Below are positions 49,961-58,087 of a DNA stretch of 64,000 nt, in pieces; position 1 is the first letter of the stretch; each line of letters starts with the position of its first letter. The notes beneath the pieces are model-generated. The model ran no database searches. It had not been told where the DNA came from and was given only the letters and a program-made list of their open reading frames with translations. The translations under genes and the position numbers were made by a program. The DNA comes from Haloechinothrix aidingensis. GTDB taxonomy: Bacteria > Actinomycetota > Actinomycetes > Mycobacteriales > Pseudonocardiaceae. The stretch lies in contig NZ_JACCKD010000006.1 of assembly GCF_013450155.1 (NCBI RefSeq), positions 62,001 to 126,000 of the forward strand, given 5' to 3'.

Positions 49961-51814
49961 ATGCCTGATCGCACCACACCAAGCGAGAACGACACCGACG
50001 CGGAACAGTCGCCCGTGGACCATCCGGTGCCGGAGCTGCCCGATGTCGGCGCGGGTGCCTGGCGGGAGGCGAACCGTCGCCTGCTCGCCAAGGCGTTGGG
50101 GGAGTGGACCTTCGAGGCGATGCTCAAGGCGGTCGAGACGGGGGACGGCGAGTACCGCGTGGATCTCGACAGCGGTGTCTGTTATCGCTTCAGGGCACGG
50201 CCACGGGCCTTCGGATGGCTGCTTGTCGAGCCGGATTCGGTGACCAGGGTGGCCGCGGGCATGCTCGGCGACGAGATCGGCCAGCCCGCTTGGGACGCGC
50301 TGCAGTTCCTCGTCGACGCCGCAGGCACGATCGGCACCGACTCGTCCACTGTGGCGACCTACCTCACCGAGCTCGAGGCCACGCTCAGCGTGGACGCGGC
50401 GCGTATCGCGCGCGGCGGTGAGACGGCACGGCAGCTGCGCGAGCTGGGTCATGCCGAGCTGGACTGCCGGATGACCGGGCACAACCTGCTTGTCGCCAAC
50501 AAGGGCAGGATCGGCTTCTCGGCTGCGGATATCCGCCGCTACGCGCCGGAATCCCGCCGGCCGGTGCGGCTGCAGTGGATCGCGGTACACCGTGGCCTTG
50601 CCGAGTTCCGCGGAACCTCCGAACTGTCCGAACGGGAGACCCTGGCAAGGGAGCTGCCCGAGGACGTCCGTGCGGACTGGGAAGCCGCGCTGCGCGCGGA
50701 GGGTCTCGACCCGGGTGCGTTCGTCTGGATGCCGACACACCCGTGGCAGTGGAACCACGTCGTGCAGGTGCTGCACGCTGCCGACATCGCCCAACGGCGG
50801 ATCGTGCCGCTCGGACCGAGTCCCGACGAGTACCTGCCAGGGCAGTCGATCCGGACCATGGCCAACATCACGACCCCGGGCCGGTTCGATGTCAAGCTGC
50901 CCTTGAAGATCCTCAACACCCTGGTGTGGCGGGGAATCCCGCCACACTGCACGATGGGCGCCCCCGTCGTCACCCAGTGGCTCGAGGGAATGCTCGCCGA
51001 TGACCCGGTGCTGGCTGAGCAGACGCGTACCGTTCTCCTCGGAGAGGTCGCATCCGTCACCGTGCGGCACCCCTACCTGTCCCAGGTCGGCGAGGTTCCG
51101 TACCAGCACCTGGAGACGCTGGGCTGTATCTGGCGCGAGTCGGCGGTATCCTATGTCGAGCAGGACGAGCGCGTCCGTACGTTCGCCGCGCTGCTGCATG
51201 TCGACGACGACGGGGTCGCCTTCGCCGCGGAGCTGGTTCGTGCGTCCGGGCTGCGGGCCGAGGACTGGCTGCGGCGGATGTTCGACACCGTACTGACCCC
51301 GATCATGCAGGTGCTGTACCGCTACGGCGTGACGTTCAACCCGCACGGCCAGAACACCCTGCTCGGCTTCGACGAGCGTGAGGTGCCCCGGCGGCTCTAC
51401 CTCAAGGATTTCGTCGACGACGTCTGCGTGTCGTTCACCGACGTGCCGGAACGGGGCCCGGAGCCGGACGGCCACGATCACGTTCTCCCGCGCAAGCACC
51501 CTTCCGTGATCCGCCAGCACGTGATGGATCAGGTGTTCGTCGGCCACTTCCGCTACCTGGCCCCGCTGTGCGCCGACCAGCTCGGCGTTCCGGAGAGCCG
51601 GTTCTGGTCGCTCGCCCGGCAGGCGATCCTCGACTTCCAGGCCGACCACCCCGAGCTGTCCCACCGGTTCGGCGAGTACGACCTGCTCTCGCCGGAGATC
51701 CCGCGGTACGCCCTCAACCGGGACCGCATCGTGGTCACCCGCTACGACGACCGTGCGCTGCGGCACGCGCTGCACCCGAACGGGACGTTGCCCAACCCGC
51801 TGGCGAACCACTGA
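49961..51814 (+). CDS. NRPS-independent siderophore (NIS) synthetase, IucC/RhbF type
   Basis: A 617-residue IucA/IucC-family synthetase. Start after GGAGAGG. Conserved parts are RMTGHNLLVANKGRIGF, WMPTHPWQWNH, SIRTMANITTPGRFDVKLPL, KILNTLVWRGIPPHC, and the C-terminal NPHGQNTLLGF and LKDFVDDVC. It joins a carboxylate, typically a citrate monoamide, to a hydroxamate amine with ATP. The KLPLKILNT...RGIP signature is closer to IucC/RhbF than to IucA. First gene of the operon, 38 bp before the decarboxylase. Confidence 0.93.
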   Translation: MPDRTTPSENDTDAEQSPVDHPVPELPDVGAGAWREANRRLLAKALGEWTFEAMLKAVETGDGEYRVDLDSGVCYRFRARPRAFGWLLVEPDSVTRVAAGMLGDEIGQPAWDALQFLVDAAGTIGTDSSTVATYLTELEATLSVDAARIARGGETARQLRELGHAELDCRMTGHNLLVANKGRIGFSAADIRRYAPESRRPVRLQWIAVHRGLAEFRGTSELSERETLARELPEDVRADWEAALRAEGLDPGAFVWMPTHPWQWNHVVQVLHAADIAQRRIVPLGPSPDEYLPGQSIRTMANITTPGRFDVKLPLKILNTLVWRGIPPHCTMGAPVVTQWLEGMLADDPVLAEQTRTVLLGEVASVTVRHPYLSQVGEVPYQHLETLGCIWRESAVSYVEQDERVRTFAALLHVDDDGVAFAAELVRASGLRAEDWLRRMFDTVLTPIMQVLYRYGVTFNPHGQNTLLGFDEREVPRRLYLKDFVDDVCVSFTDVPERGPEPDGHDHVLPRKHPSVIRQHVMDQVFVGHFRYLAPLCADQLGVPESRFWSLARQAILDFQADHPELSHRFGEYDLLSPEIPRYALNRDRIVVTRYDDRALRHALHPNGTLPNPLANH

Positions 51815-51852
51815 TCCCGTCGGCGCGACGCCGACGACCGAGGGAGTTTCTG

Positions 51853-53424
51853 TTGACCCAGATTGCTGAGGCAGCGCACAGCGCTCCGGGAGTCACCGGT
51901 GAGCATCCGAGCGCGTTCCCCGCGTCCGTACTGGCCGGGTCCCGAGCCGGCATGGCCGAGGTCGTCACGACGCTGGCCGGTGCGATCGCGTCGGCACGTT
52001 CGGCGCGACGCGAGGACGGTCCCGTTCCCCGGGGGATGCCGGAGGACGTGCTGGCAGCGGCCGCCGAGTCACTCGGACCACCGGACGTGCCCGCCGACGG
52101 GATCGGCGCGGACGCGGCGTTGCGCCGCCTCGCCACCATGCTCGCGGAGTACGGGCTCGATCTCGCGCATCCGCGTGCGGCCGCGCACCTGCAGCCGCCG
52201 CCGCTGACCGTCGCCGTCGCCGCCGACACCCTGGCCAGCGCGGGTAACGCCTCGCTGGACACCTACGACTCCGGACCGTCGGCCATCGCGGTCGAGCGGT
52301 GGGTCGTACGCAGCCTGACACGGCTGGCGGGTCTCGGCGAGCGAGCCGATGGCGTGCTCACCCCCGGCGGCTCGATGTCCAACCTGCTCGGCCTGTTGCT
52401 CGCGCGCGACACCGCCGGACTGGCCAGGGGGATCGACGTGCGCCGCAGCGGCGTCGGCGCGCTGCGGCGCCCCGTGGTGTTCTGCTCCGAGCTGGCGCAC
52501 TTCTCGGTGCACCGTGCCTGCGCGGCCCTCGGCCTCGGGGAGCAAGCGGTGCAGCCGGTCGCGGTGGACGAGCACCACCGCATGCGCCCGGAGGCGCTGG
52601 CGGCTGCGCTGCGCGGGCTCGGCGACGACCGGACCCCCGTTGCGATCATCGCTACCGCGGGCAGCACCGACTTCGGCTCGGTCGACCCCCTCCCGGAGCT
52701 CGCGGAGATCGCCGCCGAGCACGCGGTGTGGCTGCACGTCGATGCCGCGTACGGTTTCGGGGCGCTGTTCTCCGAACGGCTTTCCGAACGGCTCGCCGGT
52801 CTCGAGCTGGCCGACTCGGTCACCGTTGACCTGCACAAGCTCGGCTGGCAACCCGCAGCGACCAGCGCGCTGCTCGTGGCAGACGCGAACGCGTTCAGCG
52901 CTCTGGAGAGGACCGTGTCGTACCTGAACCCCGCCGACGACAGCGAGGCGGGCTACGACGGCCTGCTCGGACGCAGCCTGCAGACCACGCGCAGGCCGGA
53001 CGCGATCAAGGTCGCGGCGAGCCTGCTCGCGCACGGCCGTGCCGGGCTCGGCCGCATGGTCGACGTCTGCCACGAGCTCGCGGTACACGCCCAGCGGCGG
53101 ATCGCGGCCGAACCCGAGCTCGAGCTGATCTCCCCGGCCGAGCTGACCACGGTGGTGTTCCGGTACGGGGGCGGGGCGCACGCCGACCCGGACCATCTCG
53201 ACCGGATCAACAGTGACCTGCGGCGCAGGCTGCTCGAATCGGGTGTGGCGCTGATCGGCAGGACGACGGTGCGGGGCACGCGCCCCGATGACGCCGAACG
53301 CGTCTGCGTGAAGTTCACGCTGCTCAACCAGACGGCCACGGCAGGCGACATCGACGAGCTCATCGATCGGGTGCTGCTCGCGGGCAGGGCCTGTGCACGA
53401 CGGACAGAGGAGGGCGCGGCATGA
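51853..53424 (+). CDS. PLP-dependent diamine-forming decarboxylase (RhbB/DesA-like)
   Basis: A 523-residue group II amino acid decarboxylase. TTG start with GAGGGAG upstream. The PLP Lys329 lies in TVDLHKLGW, the cofactor Asp/His in WLHVDAAYGFGALF, with TPGGSMSNLLGLLLARD and CSELAHFSVHRA also typical. Homologues make 1,3-diaminopropane from diaminobutyrate (RhbB) or cadaverine from lysine (DesA). No diaminobutyrate aminotransferase gene is present in the window, so lysine (or ornithine) is the more likely substrate. Overlaps the next gene by 4 bp. Confidence 0.93.
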   Translation: MTQIAEAAHSAPGVTGEHPSAFPASVLAGSRAGMAEVVTTLAGAIASARSARREDGPVPRGMPEDVLAAAAESLGPPDVPADGIGADAALRRLATMLAEYGLDLAHPRAAAHLQPPPLTVAVAADTLASAGNASLDTYDSGPSAIAVERWVVRSLTRLAGLGERADGVLTPGGSMSNLLGLLLARDTAGLARGIDVRRSGVGALRRPVVFCSELAHFSVHRACAALGLGEQAVQPVAVDEHHRMRPEALAAALRGLGDDRTPVAIIATAGSTDFGSVDPLPELAEIAAEHAVWLHVDAAYGFGALFSERLSERLAGLELADSVTVDLHKLGWQPAATSALLVADANAFSALERTVSYLNPADDSEAGYDGLLGRSLQTTRRPDAIKVAASLLAHGRAGLGRMVDVCHELAVHAQRRIAAEPELELISPAELTTVVFRYGGGAHADPDHLDRINSDLRRRLLESGVALIGRTTVRGTRPDDAERVCVKFTLLNQTATAGDIDELIDRVLLAGRACARRTEEGAA

Positions 53425-55232
53425 CGGTGACGACGGATACCGGGCGGGCACCGGCGCCGGGCGCGGGATACGGCGACGCCGCCGCGGACGACCCGCTGCA
53501 CTCGCGTGACACCAGAAGGGCAGCCGAACACGCGCACCTGGAGGCGCTGCTGCGGTGCTGGCTCACCGAGACCGGTACCCAGGTGGCACCGGGACCGTTG
53601 CGGATCCCGTTCCCCGCCACGGGACTCGCGCTGGTCACCGAGGTGCGGCACTGCTCGCCGACCGGGTGGCACCGCTTCGGCCCGGTATTCGTGGACGGGC
53701 CGTCCGGGCGGCTGGGCGGTGCCGCCGACCCGGTCGTGGCCATCGCGTTGCTCGCGGCCGAAGCCGCGGCGCGGGGTGGCGGCCGCGACGGTGGTGTGCC
53801 CCCGGGCGAGGTCGCCGACCTCGTCGAACGGACCGCCGAGTCGGTGCGCAGGGTGACGACGTTCATCGAACACCGGCGCGGGTACCCCGCGGCGCCGGAG
53901 GGCGTCGACGGGTTCCTCGACACCGAACAGGCGCTCGTACTCGGCCATCTGAAGCATCCGGCACCCAAGAGCAGGGACGGCCTGTCCGAACGGGAGTCCG
54001 CGCTCTACTCACCCGAGCAGCGCGGGTCGTTCCGGCTGCACTGGTTCGCGGCCGACGAGTCGGTCGTATCGCACGACGCCGTCGCGGGCAGCGCCTGCGT
54101 GGCCGGACGGGACACCACCGCGCTGCTCGCCGAGCTCGCCGAGTGCAGGCTCGACGACGGCCGGGTTCTCGTGCCCGCACACCCGTGGCAGGCACGGGAC
54201 GTGGTACACCGGCCACGGATCGCCGCGCTCATCGACGAGGGGCTGCTCGAACCGCTCGGTGCGCTCGGTCCACAGTGGTGGGCTACGTCGAGCGTGCGCA
54301 CCCTGTACCGGCCGGACGCGGACGTGATGCTCAAGCTCTCCCTCGGGCTGCGGCTGACCAACTCGAAGCGGGAGTCCACCGGCACCGAGCTCCGCAGGGG
54401 TCTGGAGATCAACCGGCTGCTCGACGCCGGGTACGCGGCGAGCACGTTCGCCGCGCACCCGTATTTCGACATCACACGGGACCCGGCGTGGCTGGCCGTC
54501 GACGAGCCGGGCCGCCCGCAGGGACCGGAGGTCACCGGGCTGGACGTCGCGGTGCGCGAGGTCCCGGACGGTATCGGCAGCCTGCGCTGCCTCGCGGGCC
54601 TTGTGGCGCCGCGGCCGGGCGAGGGGCGCAGCAGGCTGGGTGAGCTGGTCGCGGACTCGGGCGAGGCGCAGCGCTGGGTCGCGGACTACACCGACAAGGT
54701 GCTCGTGCCGATGCTGCACCTGTACGCCTCGACCGGTATCGGGCTGGAGGCCCACCAGCAGAACACGCTTGTCCGTCTCGACGCGGACGGCGGCGTAGCG
54801 GGAGCCACCTTCCGGGACAACCAGGGCTACTACCTGGCCGCCTCCCACCAGCGGGCGGTCCTGGACGTGCTGGACGCTGGGTCGTCGACGCTGGCGGTGG
54901 TCGACGACGAGGTCGTGGACGAGCGCCTGTCCTACTACCTGCTGCGCAACCAGGCACTCGCCGTGGTGGGGTGCCTGGCCGTCGACGGGCTCGCCGGGGA
55001 GAACGAGTTGCTCGGCGTGATGTCCGGCAGGCTGCGTGCCGCGCTGCCGGACCTCGCGGAGGCGGGCCGGGACGGCGACCGCCTGGCCCGCCGCTGGCTG
55101 GAGGCGGATACGTTGCCCTGTAAGGGGAACCTGCTCACCCGGCTACACGGGATCGACGAGGTACGCGCCCCGCTGGACGCGCAGTCGGTGTACCTCGACG
55201 CGCCCAACCCGTTCGCGGCGGTGGGCCGATGA
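53421..55232 (+). CDS. NIS synthetase, IucA/RhbC type
   Basis: A 603-residue synthetase, second of the pathway. Signature parts are LGHLKHPAPKSRDGL (ATP/citrate-binding GHxxHPxxKxRxG), VLVPAHPWQARDV, SSVRTLYRPDADVMLKLSLG, RLTNSKRESTGTELRRGLEI and EAHQQNTLVRLD. It probably attaches the first hydroxamate amine to citrate, giving the monoamide that the other synthetase completes. It shares only distant identity with the first synthetase, so the two are not a recent duplication. ATGA overlaps at both ends. Confidence 0.94.
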   Translation: MTVTTDTGRAPAPGAGYGDAAADDPLHSRDTRRAAEHAHLEALLRCWLTETGTQVAPGPLRIPFPATGLALVTEVRHCSPTGWHRFGPVFVDGPSGRLGGAADPVVAIALLAAEAAARGGGRDGGVPPGEVADLVERTAESVRRVTTFIEHRRGYPAAPEGVDGFLDTEQALVLGHLKHPAPKSRDGLSERESALYSPEQRGSFRLHWFAADESVVSHDAVAGSACVAGRDTTALLAELAECRLDDGRVLVPAHPWQARDVVHRPRIAALIDEGLLEPLGALGPQWWATSSVRTLYRPDADVMLKLSLGLRLTNSKRESTGTELRRGLEINRLLDAGYAASTFAAHPYFDITRDPAWLAVDEPGRPQGPEVTGLDVAVREVPDGIGSLRCLAGLVAPRPGEGRSRLGELVADSGEAQRWVADYTDKVLVPMLHLYASTGIGLEAHQQNTLVRLDADGGVAGATFRDNQGYYLAASHQRAVLDVLDAGSSTLAVVDDEVVDERLSYYLLRNQALAVVGCLAVDGLAGENELLGVMSGRLRAALPDLAEAGRDGDRLARRWLEADTLPCKGNLLTRLHGIDEVRAPLDAQSVYLDAPNPFAAVGR

Positions 55233-55801
55233 GCGCGCGGCCGGCTAGCGACGGGGAAGCCGGACCACCGCCGGTTCCGCGGCTCCCCGAGCCGTGGTCG
55301 GTCCGCGTGGCCTCCGGCGACGCGGACGTGGAGCTGGTCCACCGCTGGATGATCCAGCCGCACGTCGAGAAGTACTGGCAGCAGGCGTGGACGCCGCGGC
55401 AATGGCGGGACGAGTTCGACAGGCAGCTCGCCGGGGCGCATTCGCTGCCCTGCCTCGTAGCCCACGACGGGGTCGACATCGCCTACATCGAGGTATACCG
55501 GGTCGCCAGGGACGGCCTGGCCGACTATGTCCCGCACGAGCCACACGACCTCGGCGTGCACATCGCCATCGGTGACCGCGACCGGACCGGGCGAGGACTC
55601 GGCAGGGCGCTGCTCGCCGCGCTCGCGGACGGTCTGCTCGCCGCGGAGCCCGAGTGCGACCGGGTCGTCGCCGAGCCGGACCGGGAGAACACGGCCTCGG
55701 TGATCGCGTTCCGGGTCGCGGGTTTCGTCCAGGGCAGGGAGGTCGCGCTGCCCGACAAGACGGCCGTCGTCATGACCTACGAGCGGAGGGGACCACGGTG
55801 A
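55229..55801 (+). CDS. Siderophore N-acyltransferase (GNAT; RhbD/IucB/DesC-like)
   Basis: A 190-residue GNAT acyltransferase of the siderophore type. The acyl-CoA-binding loop is DRDRTGRGLGRALLAALA, with VHRWMIQPHVEKYWQQAW at the start and EPDRENTASVIAFRVAGF near the end. It acetylates (or otherwise acylates) the hydroxylamine made by the monooxygenase to form the hydroxamate. Overlaps both neighbours by 4 bp, so stoichiometric translation is expected. Confidence 0.94.
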   Translation: MSARPASDGEAGPPPVPRLPEPWSVRVASGDADVELVHRWMIQPHVEKYWQQAWTPRQWRDEFDRQLAGAHSLPCLVAHDGVDIAYIEVYRVARDGLADYVPHEPHDLGVHIAIGDRDRTGRGLGRALLAALADGLLAAEPECDRVVAEPDRENTASVIAFRVAGFVQGREVALPDKTAVVMTYERRGPR

Positions 55802-57123
55802 CCACCACACAGGACCGAATCGAACACGACGTCGTGGCCATCGGGTGCGGACCGTTCAACCTCGGTCTCGCGGCCCTCGCCGACGGTGTCGACGATGTCG
55901 ACCTCATGGTCTTCGAGGAACGCCCCGAACTGAACTGGCACCCCGGGTTGATGTTCGACGAGGCACAGTTACAGGTCAGCTTCCTCGCCGACCTGGTAAC
56001 GCTCGTGGAGCCGACACATCCGCTGTCGTTTCTGGCCTACCTGCGCGACGTGGACCGGATGTACCCGTTCTACGTGCGCGAGCGGTTCCACCCCACCCGA
56101 CGCGAGTACGAGGACTACCTGCGATGGGCCGCATCCAAACTGGACATCGTGCGCTTCTCGCACCGGGTGCGGACGGTGTCGTGGGAGCCGTCCGCGCAGC
56201 GATTCGTGCTCCAGGTCGAGCGGGGCGATGCGGGTGCCCTGACTGTGTACGCGCGCCACCTCGTGCTCGGTATCGGGACCGAACCGGCCGTGCCCGGCGC
56301 GCTCGGGGACCTGCCTGCCGACCGGATCCTGCACACCGGCGACTACCTGCACCGGCTCGCCGACGTCACGAGCGCGGGCCGGGTCACGGTCGTCGGTTCC
56401 GGCCAGTCGGGCGCCGAGGTGACCCTCGACCTGCTCCGCCGCAACGCATCCGGGGGGCCGGCGGTGAACTGGCTGACCAGGACCGAGTCGTTCGCGCCGC
56501 TCGACTACTCCAAGCTGGTGCTCGAGATGACCACACCGGCCTACGTCGAGTACTTCCACGGCCTGCCGGAGGGGACCAGGGATGAGCTGGTCGCCAGGCA
56601 GTGGCGGCACTACAAGGGAGTGTCGGAGGATACGCTGGAGGAGATCCACGACGCGCTCTACCGGCGGGAGCTCGACGAGGGGTTGGCACCGGTCGAGCTG
56701 CGGTCGGGTGTGGCGGTAGAGGACTCGACGGTCGATACCGGCACAGGGGAGGTCGTACTGGCCTGTCGCCAGCGGGACACGGGTAAGCGGTTCGATCACC
56801 GCACCGACATCGTCGTCGCCGCGACCGGGTACCGGCAGCGCGTGCCCGGGTTCCTCGATCCCATGGACTCGTTGGTCGAGCGGGACGAGCGAGGCCGGTA
56901 CCGCGTGCGGCTGGACCACTCGATCGAGCTCGACCCCGCGGTGACCGGCAGGGTCTTCGTGGCCAACGCGGACCTGCACAGTCACGGTGTCGCGGCGCCG
57001 GACCTCGGTATCGGGGCGTACCGCAACGCCACGATCCTCAACGCGATCGCCGGACGTGAGGTGTACCGGCTGCCGAAGAACACCGCCTTCACCAGCTTCG
57101 CCGCACCTGCCGGCCGGACGTGA
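55798..57123 (+). CDS. Amine N-monooxygenase (IucD/RhbE/DesB family)
   Basis: A 441-residue FAD- and NADPH-dependent N-hydroxylase. FAD motif AIGCGPFNLGLAALA, substrate region HPGLMFDEAQLQVSFLADLV, NADPH motif VVGSGQSGAEVTLDL and the C-terminal ATGY (VVAATGYRQR). It hydroxylates the primary amine of a diamine such as cadaverine before acylation. GTG start with GGAGGGG upstream. Last gene of the operon; a short hairpin overlaps its end. Confidence 0.95.
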   Translation: MTTTQDRIEHDVVAIGCGPFNLGLAALADGVDDVDLMVFEERPELNWHPGLMFDEAQLQVSFLADLVTLVEPTHPLSFLAYLRDVDRMYPFYVRERFHPTRREYEDYLRWAASKLDIVRFSHRVRTVSWEPSAQRFVLQVERGDAGALTVYARHLVLGIGTEPAVPGALGDLPADRILHTGDYLHRLADVTSAGRVTVVGSGQSGAEVTLDLLRRNASGGPAVNWLTRTESFAPLDYSKLVLEMTTPAYVEYFHGLPEGTRDELVARQWRHYKGVSEDTLEEIHDALYRRELDEGLAPVELRSGVAVEDSTVDTGTGEVVLACRQRDTGKRFDHRTDIVVAATGYRQRVPGFLDPMDSLVERDERGRYRVRLDHSIELDPAVTGRVFVANADLHSHGVAAPDLGIGAYRNATILNAIAGREVYRLPKNTAFTSFAAPAGRT

Positions 57124-57142
57124 CCGGCGTGCTCCCGCCGGT
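57123..57142. terminator. Short hairpin after the siderophore operon
   Basis: ACCGGCG-tgctcc-CGCCGGT, starting at the stop codon, in a 26-bp convergent gap. Weak by itself. Confidence 0.4.
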
Positions 57143-57149
57143 GGTGGTG

Positions 57150-57866
57150 TCAGCTCGGCTGCGGTTCGCGCCGCCGTCGCGGTGCCTGCGAGGCGGGCTC
57201 GGCCGGTGCCCGGTAGGAGTCCGCGATCTCGCGCCGCTCCCGCCACAGGTGGAACAGGGCGATACCGAAGACGACGGTGCCCACGATGTTGGCGATGAAG
57301 TGCCACCAGATGCGGTAGGTCCACAGGCCAGGACCGGGGTCGAGCAGACCGAACCAGGTGGACAGCCCGATCGCCTGGCCGGCTCCGAGCGCGACCGACA
57401 GGGTCAGTACAAGGTGCTCGACGCCGTGGATGCCCTGCATCCACACGCCCATCCGTGCCCACGTGCGGGACCTGCTGCGCAGTGCCCGGCGTGTGATCAG
57501 CATGATCCCGGCGAGTCCGGCCAGGAAGATGACGTTGCCGGTCAGGTGCAGGATCTCCATGCCGAGGGAGGGCTCGGCGGGATCCACCCGGCCCAGCGCG
57601 GCGGCCAGCCCGTCACCCCACGGTGTCATCCAGGCGGGTGAGTTCGGGTGTGCCGTCCAGTAGGCGACCTGGGCGATGTGCTCCTGGACGTGCCCGAGCT
57701 GACCGAGCACGCCGAGGATGATCACACCCGCCGACGCCCGGTACAGCCAGGGACGTACGGGGCCGCGGTTGGCGCGGGCGAGTATCGCGACGGCTGCCCA
57801 CATCGCCGCGGCCCACAGCACGAGCAGGGCCGCGGCGACGCTCCACAGCGGGGTGGGAATACCCAT
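57150..57866 (-). CDS. Multi-pass membrane protein of unknown function
   Basis: A 238-residue protein with start at 57866, 10 nt after AAGGAG. Five or six hydrophobic helices (about 7-27, 40-60, 98-120, 130-155, 172-200), and conserved-looking His in LGHVQEHIAQVAYW, EILHLTGNVIF, IHGVEHLVL and IWWHFIAN. The His pattern across membrane helices suggests a cytochrome-b-like or metal-binding membrane protein. No family recognised. Convergent with the siderophore operon and read in the same direction as the molybdenum operon further right, 221 bp away, but probably separate from it. Confidence 0.7.
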   Translation of the reverse strand: MGIPTPLWSVAAALLVLWAAAMWAAVAILARANRGPVRPWLYRASAGVIILGVLGQLGHVQEHIAQVAYWTAHPNSPAWMTPWGDGLAAALGRVDPAEPSLGMEILHLTGNVIFLAGLAGIMLITRRALRSRSRTWARMGVWMQGIHGVEHLVLTLSVALGAGQAIGLSTWFGLLDPGPGLWTYRIWWHFIANIVGTVVFGIALFHLWRERREIADSYRAPAEPASQAPRRRREPQPS

Positions 57867-58087
57867 CGACGTCCATCTCCTTCGGGCGATAGGCGCGGCG
57901 GGCTGCGCCGCGACGGGAACAGCCGGTTCTCCGGGATCCCGTCCCACGGTAGGCAGTCGACGAGTGGTCCTCTGCTCCTGTGTTGGCGTGTTCGGCTTTT
58001 TCGTCCGGGCCGGTGATGGTCGTCGGTCGGTGCACGGTGACGCGGTCGCCGTCGCGTCTACGGGTGGCTATGGGCAGCTCGGATAGC

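Noticed and set aside
49961-57123. Simple desferrioxamine (desABCD) locus
   Set aside because: Two distinct NIS synthetases of IucA and IucC types point to a citrate-based product; desferrioxamine needs one.
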